In this document: one piece after another, positions 6,856 through 8,493 of the stretch | Layout of the letters: the number at the start of each line of letters is the position of its first letter | Numbering within the stretch: position 1 is the stretch's first letter | Assembly (NCBI GenBank): GCA_012521315.1 | Contig: JAAYMP010000051.1 | Span: forward strand, 1 to 8,493 | DNA: 8,493 nucleotides | Origin: Bacillota bacterium | Lineage (GTDB): Bacteria > Bacillota > UBA4882 > UBA10575 | Direction: 5' to 3' | Notes under the pieces: model-generated | Told to the model about the DNA's origin: nothing | What the model saw: the letters and a program-made list of their open reading frames with translations, nothing else | The model's database searches: none | Translations under genes and position numbers: made by a program

Positions 6856-7803
6856 TTAATCAAAGAGCACGCTTACGGAGTCGTTTTCATGGATCCGCTG
6901 GATGGCCTCGGCAAACAACGGCGCGACCGAAAGCAGTTTTAACTTGGGATAGGCGGGGTCTTCGGTTAAGGGCAAGGTATTACAGACCACCAGTTCTTTA
7001 ACGCTGGGCCGGTCTAGGCGTTCAAGAGCCGGCGGGGAAAAGACCCCGTGGGTGGCAAGAATATGAATCTCTCTGGCTTCTCTTTCTTCCAGAGCGTCGA
7101 TCACCTGCTCCAAACTGCCGGCGGTATCAATCATATCATCGATAATAATCGGTGATTTGTCTTTGACATCGCCAATGAAAAAAGACATCTCGGCCACATT
7201 CGGGCTGGGTCTTCTTTTATACATGACGCCCAAGGGCAAATGCAGATAGGTGGCAAGTTTTTCCGCTTTTTTCACACTGCCCGCGTCCGGCGCGATCACG
7301 ACACCGTCTTCAATCTTCTTATCCTTTATGTATTGGGAAAGCTTTGGGAGAGCGGTCAGGTTGTCACAGGGAATGTTAAAGAAACCTTGAATCGCCGGGG
7401 AGTGCAGGTCCATCGTCAAGATCCGGTCCGCACCGGCCGAAGTGAGAATATCTGCGACCATGCGCGCGGTGATTGGTTCCCGGGGTGCGGTCTTCTTTTC
7501 TTGACGGGCGTAACCGTAAAAGGGGATCACTGCCGTGATCCGCCCGGCGGAGGCGCGTTTTAACGCATCGATCATGATCAAGAGTTCCATGAGGGTTTCG
7601 TTGACGGGCTTGGAAAAGGGTTGGACGACGAAGACATCGGCCCCACGAATACTTTCGTCGTAACGGACATAGATTTCTCCGTTGGCAAAACGGGAGATCC
7701 GGACCCCACCCAAAGAGACGCCGAGATGGTTGGCAATTTCTTGAGCCAAAGCAGGGTTGGCGGTCCCGGTAAAAAGCTTCATCTTTTGGTATTGGTTCAA
7801 CAT
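6856..7803 (-). CDS. prs: Ribose-phosphate pyrophosphokinase (PRPP synthetase)
   Basis: Prs makes PRPP from ribose 5-phosphate and ATP in the cytoplasm, feeding purine, pyrimidine, NAD, histidine and tryptophan synthesis. The 315 residues match class I enzymes in length. Visible motifs are RFANGEIYV (38-46, ATP site region), PFYGYARQEKK (94-104, the flexible catalytic loop), MDLHSPAIQGFF (131-142) with the conserved histidine H134, APDAGSVKKA (171-180), and the PRPP-binding loop IIIDDMIDTAGS (219-230). Two small departures from the common pattern are APDAGS where SPDxGG is usual and DTAGS for DTAGT. ATG at 7803 lies four bases after GAGGTG. An in-frame TTG directly before it would be too close to that site. 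It converges on yunB, and a candidate terminator separates it from rpmB upstream. No convincing promoter was found in 7810-7905. Confidence 0.96.
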   Translation of the reverse strand: MLNQYQKMKLFTGTANPALAQEIANHLGVSLGGVRISRFANGEIYVRYDESIRGADVFVVQPFSKPVNETLMELLIMIDALKRASAGRITAVIPFYGYARQEKKTAPREPITARMVADILTSAGADRILTMDLHSPAIQGFFNIPCDNLTALPKLSQYIKDKKIEDGVVIAPDAGSVKKAEKLATYLHLPLGVMYKRRPSPNVAEMSFFIGDVKDKSPIIIDDMIDTAGSLEQVIDALEEREAREIHILATHGVFSPPALERLDRPSVKELVVCNTLPLTEDPAYPKLKLLSVAPLFAEAIQRIHENDSVSVLFD

Positions 7804-7901
7804 CAATCACCTCAACAAATACCTAATCATGCTCCACTCAAGCAGGAAACCGAAGACCGGAAAGAGGCCAGATCCTTAGATAAAACAACCGGAAAACAAA
7901 C

Positions 7902-7935
7902 AAAAAAGACCCAGAAAAAAGGCCTTTTTTTGGGG
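7902..7935 (-). terminator. Candidate intrinsic terminator of rpmB
   Basis: On the - strand, after the rpmB stop, CCCA AAAAAA pairs with TTTTTT (one bulged C) TGGG around a GGCC loop, using 7925-7934 against 7910-7920. It is followed by TCTTTTTTG (complement of 7901-7909). The stem is mostly A-U, so it is weaker than the other two terminators in the window, but the U-tract and position 17 bases after the stop suit termination or partial read-through into prs. Confidence 0.65.
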
Positions 7936-7951
7936 TACACGCTACCTCTGT

Positions 7952-8143
7952 TCAGATCGCTCTTTGGACCTTACCTGAACGCAAGCAACGGGTACATACT
8001 TTAATTGTCTTGGGCGTTCCGTTGACCAGGGCTTTCGTCCGTTTGATGTTCGGTTTCCAAACCCGTTTGGTTTTGATGTTGGAGTGACTGACCTGGTTAC
8101 CGGTTTGCTGTTCTTTACTGCAAATGTCACAACGAGCAGACAC
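7952..8143 (-). CDS. rpmB: Large-subunit ribosomal protein L28 (bL28)
   Basis: bL28 is a small protein of the 50S subunit that lies near the E-site side of 23S rRNA. The 63-residue basic product fits the family: C5-x2-C8 at the start (SARCDICSKEQQTGNQ), VSHSNIKTKRVWKPN (18-32), and KVCTRCLRSGKVQRAI at the end with C50-x2-C53. The four cysteines make it the zinc-binding (C+) form. The start is GTG at 8143, eight bases after GGAGGTG (complement of 8152-8158). A GTG, not ATG, begins this highly expressed gene. Its promoter lies just upstream and a candidate terminator follows, so it seems to be transcribed alone, as is usual for rpmB in Bacillota. Confidence 0.95.
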   Translation of the reverse strand: MSARCDICSKEQQTGNQVSHSNIKTKRVWKPNIKRTKALVNGTPKTIKVCTRCLRSGKVQRAI

Positions 8144-8183
8144 TTGGTTTACACCTCCACAGAGCTTAATTCATACTAGGTCA

Positions 8184-8212
8184 ATTCTATCATATTGGAC
8201 AACACTCCGCAA
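8184..8212 (-). promoter_or_regulatory. Predicted housekeeping promoter of rpmB
   Basis: On the - strand, TTGCGG (complement of 8207-8212) and TAGAAT (complement of 8184-8189) are separated by exactly 17 bases, matching four of six and five of six positions of the sigma-A consensus. TGA directly before the -10 makes it an extended -10 (TGn). Transcription would start near 8177, giving a 5' leader of about 35 bases with the GGAGGTG site. Confidence 0.65.
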
Positions 8213-8310
8213 GCCATAGTTCCAGATAATAATTTGAGCAAAAATTTGGATTTATAGTAAAAATAAAGATAATAGCGAGGGAAAGAGGAGAATTATCCTC
8301 AGGAAAGAAG

Positions 8311-8337
8311 TTAATAGAGGTTGTTTCGTAGTATAAT
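8311..8337 (+). promoter_or_regulatory. Candidate rightward promoter for the truncated gene at the right edge
   Basis: TATAAT at 8332-8337 is a perfect -10 box. The best -35 candidate is TTAATA (8311-8316), four of six matches but at a short 15-base spacing. The AT-rich segment upstream could act as an UP element. The inverted repeat at 8285-8300 ends 11 bases before the -35 candidate and might be an operator or chance. Transcription would start near 8344. Confidence 0.5.
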
Positions 8338-8363
8338 AGAGGGGAAGAGGCATTCGGCCGGTG

Positions 8364-8433
8364 ATTCGCCCGCAGTTCCGTTTTTTCCAGGTTTTTTCCG
8401 AAATGAGCAGGAGTTGCGGTTTGGAGGGCGAAT
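8364..8433 (+). promoter_or_regulatory. Possible folded 5' leader upstream of the right-edge gene
   Basis: ATTCGCCC (8364-8371) and GGGCGAAT (8426-8433) can form a perfect 8-bp closing stem. Inside it, GCA (8372-8374) can extend against TGC (8415-8417) across an asymmetric loop, and a U-rich part has GTTTTTTCC twice (8380-8388 and 8391-8399). It sits between the -10 box and the ribosome site, so it would be transcribed as leader. I do not match it to a known riboswitch class, and it may be only a chance stem. Confidence 0.35.
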
Positions 8434-8470
8434 ATAACTTAGGATTTATCCCCAAAAGGAGGTCTGATCC

Positions 8471-8493
8471 GTGGAGAGAAACCTCTCCGTTAA
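8471..8493 (+). CDS. Start of a gene cut off by the window edge; possibly YloU-like (Asp23/Gls24)
   Basis: GTG at 8471 follows a near-perfect ribosome site AAAAGGAGGT (8454-8463) at seven bases, and opens a frame reading MERNLSV to the window edge. The sequence is too short to identify. In Bacillus and many clostridia the gene divergent from rpmB is yloU (Asp23/Gls24 family), followed by the DAK2-domain gene yloV, so that is the best guess by position only. The first codons contain a 6-bp hairpin (8473-8478 with 8483-8488) that overlaps the last base of the start codon. Confidence 0.6.

Larger units (their letters stand above)
8144..8470. other. Gene-free intergenic stretch of about 330 bases between rpmB and the truncated right-hand gene
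   Basis: No reading frame here has a ribosome site or recognisable protein. Left to right it holds the rpmB leader and promoter (8144-8212), a strongly AT-rich segment (8220-8275), a short inverted repeat GAGGA-6-TCCTC (8285-8300), a consensus -10 box reading right (8332-8337), and a leader of about 125 bases that can fold (8345-8470). Confidence 0.7.

Noticed and set aside
7376..7810. 144-codon - strand frame overlapping prs
   Set aside because: It is a shifted frame of prs with Arg/Pro-rich content; the prs frame carries all conserved motifs.
8252..8455. 67-codon - strand frame in the gap right of rpmB
   Set aside because: No ribosome site, and its composition reflects the AT-rich gap and the U-rich leader read backwards.
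8454..8493. Firm assignment of the right-edge gene as yloU (Asp23/Gls24)
   Set aside because: Only seven residues are visible, so the idea rests on gene order in other Bacillota and is kept as a guess in the feature entry.

Overview
The window is about 8.5 kb of compact chromosome and carries only core genes: cell-shape and division-site genes, a class A peptidoglycan synthase, a sporulation gene, PRPP synthetase and ribosomal protein L28. YunB implies an endospore-forming member of the Bacillota. A MinE of the oscillating type in the same window points to Clostridia or a related deep class rather than Bacilli, which position MinCD with DivIVA/MinJ. The shine-Dalgarno sites are strong, GC is moderate (just over half by eye), and GTG and TTG starts are used. 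I see no mobile element, CRISPR array, tRNA or rRNA.

Layout, left to right. (1) Positions 2-3460, + strand: one co-directional run of the 3' end of a PBP2 (mrdA) gene, then minC, minD, minE and rodA. PBP2 (transpeptidase) and RodA (SEDS glycosyltransferase) form the elongation synthase, and MinCDE keeps FtsZ from assembling at the poles, so the run couples side-wall growth with division-site choice. It ends in a hairpin terminator (3539-3571) that also suits the gene arriving from the other side. (2) Positions 3616-5937, - strand: a bifunctional class A PBP (PBP1A type) with an unusual C-terminal tail of three Cys/His repeats. (3) A roughly 156-bp divergent promoter region, then yunB on + (6094-6795), whose stop codon lies inside a perfect 13-bp hairpin. 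(4) prs on - (6856-7803), converging on yunB; that hairpin is followed by a U-tract only on the prs strand. (5) rpmB (L28) on - (7952-8143), with its own promoter and a candidate terminator before prs. (6) A gene-free stretch of about 330 bases (8144-8470) with the rpmB promoter, an AT-rich segment, a consensus -10 box reading right and a leader that can fold, ending at a strong ribosome binding site and the first seven codons of a gene cut off by the window edge. By position opposite rpmB it may be a YloU-like Asp23/Gls24 protein.

I found no clearly undescribed system. The points most worth a second look are the Cys/His repeat tail of the class A PBP, the foldable leader and start-codon hairpin before the truncated right-hand gene, and the prs terminator embedded in the end of yunB.
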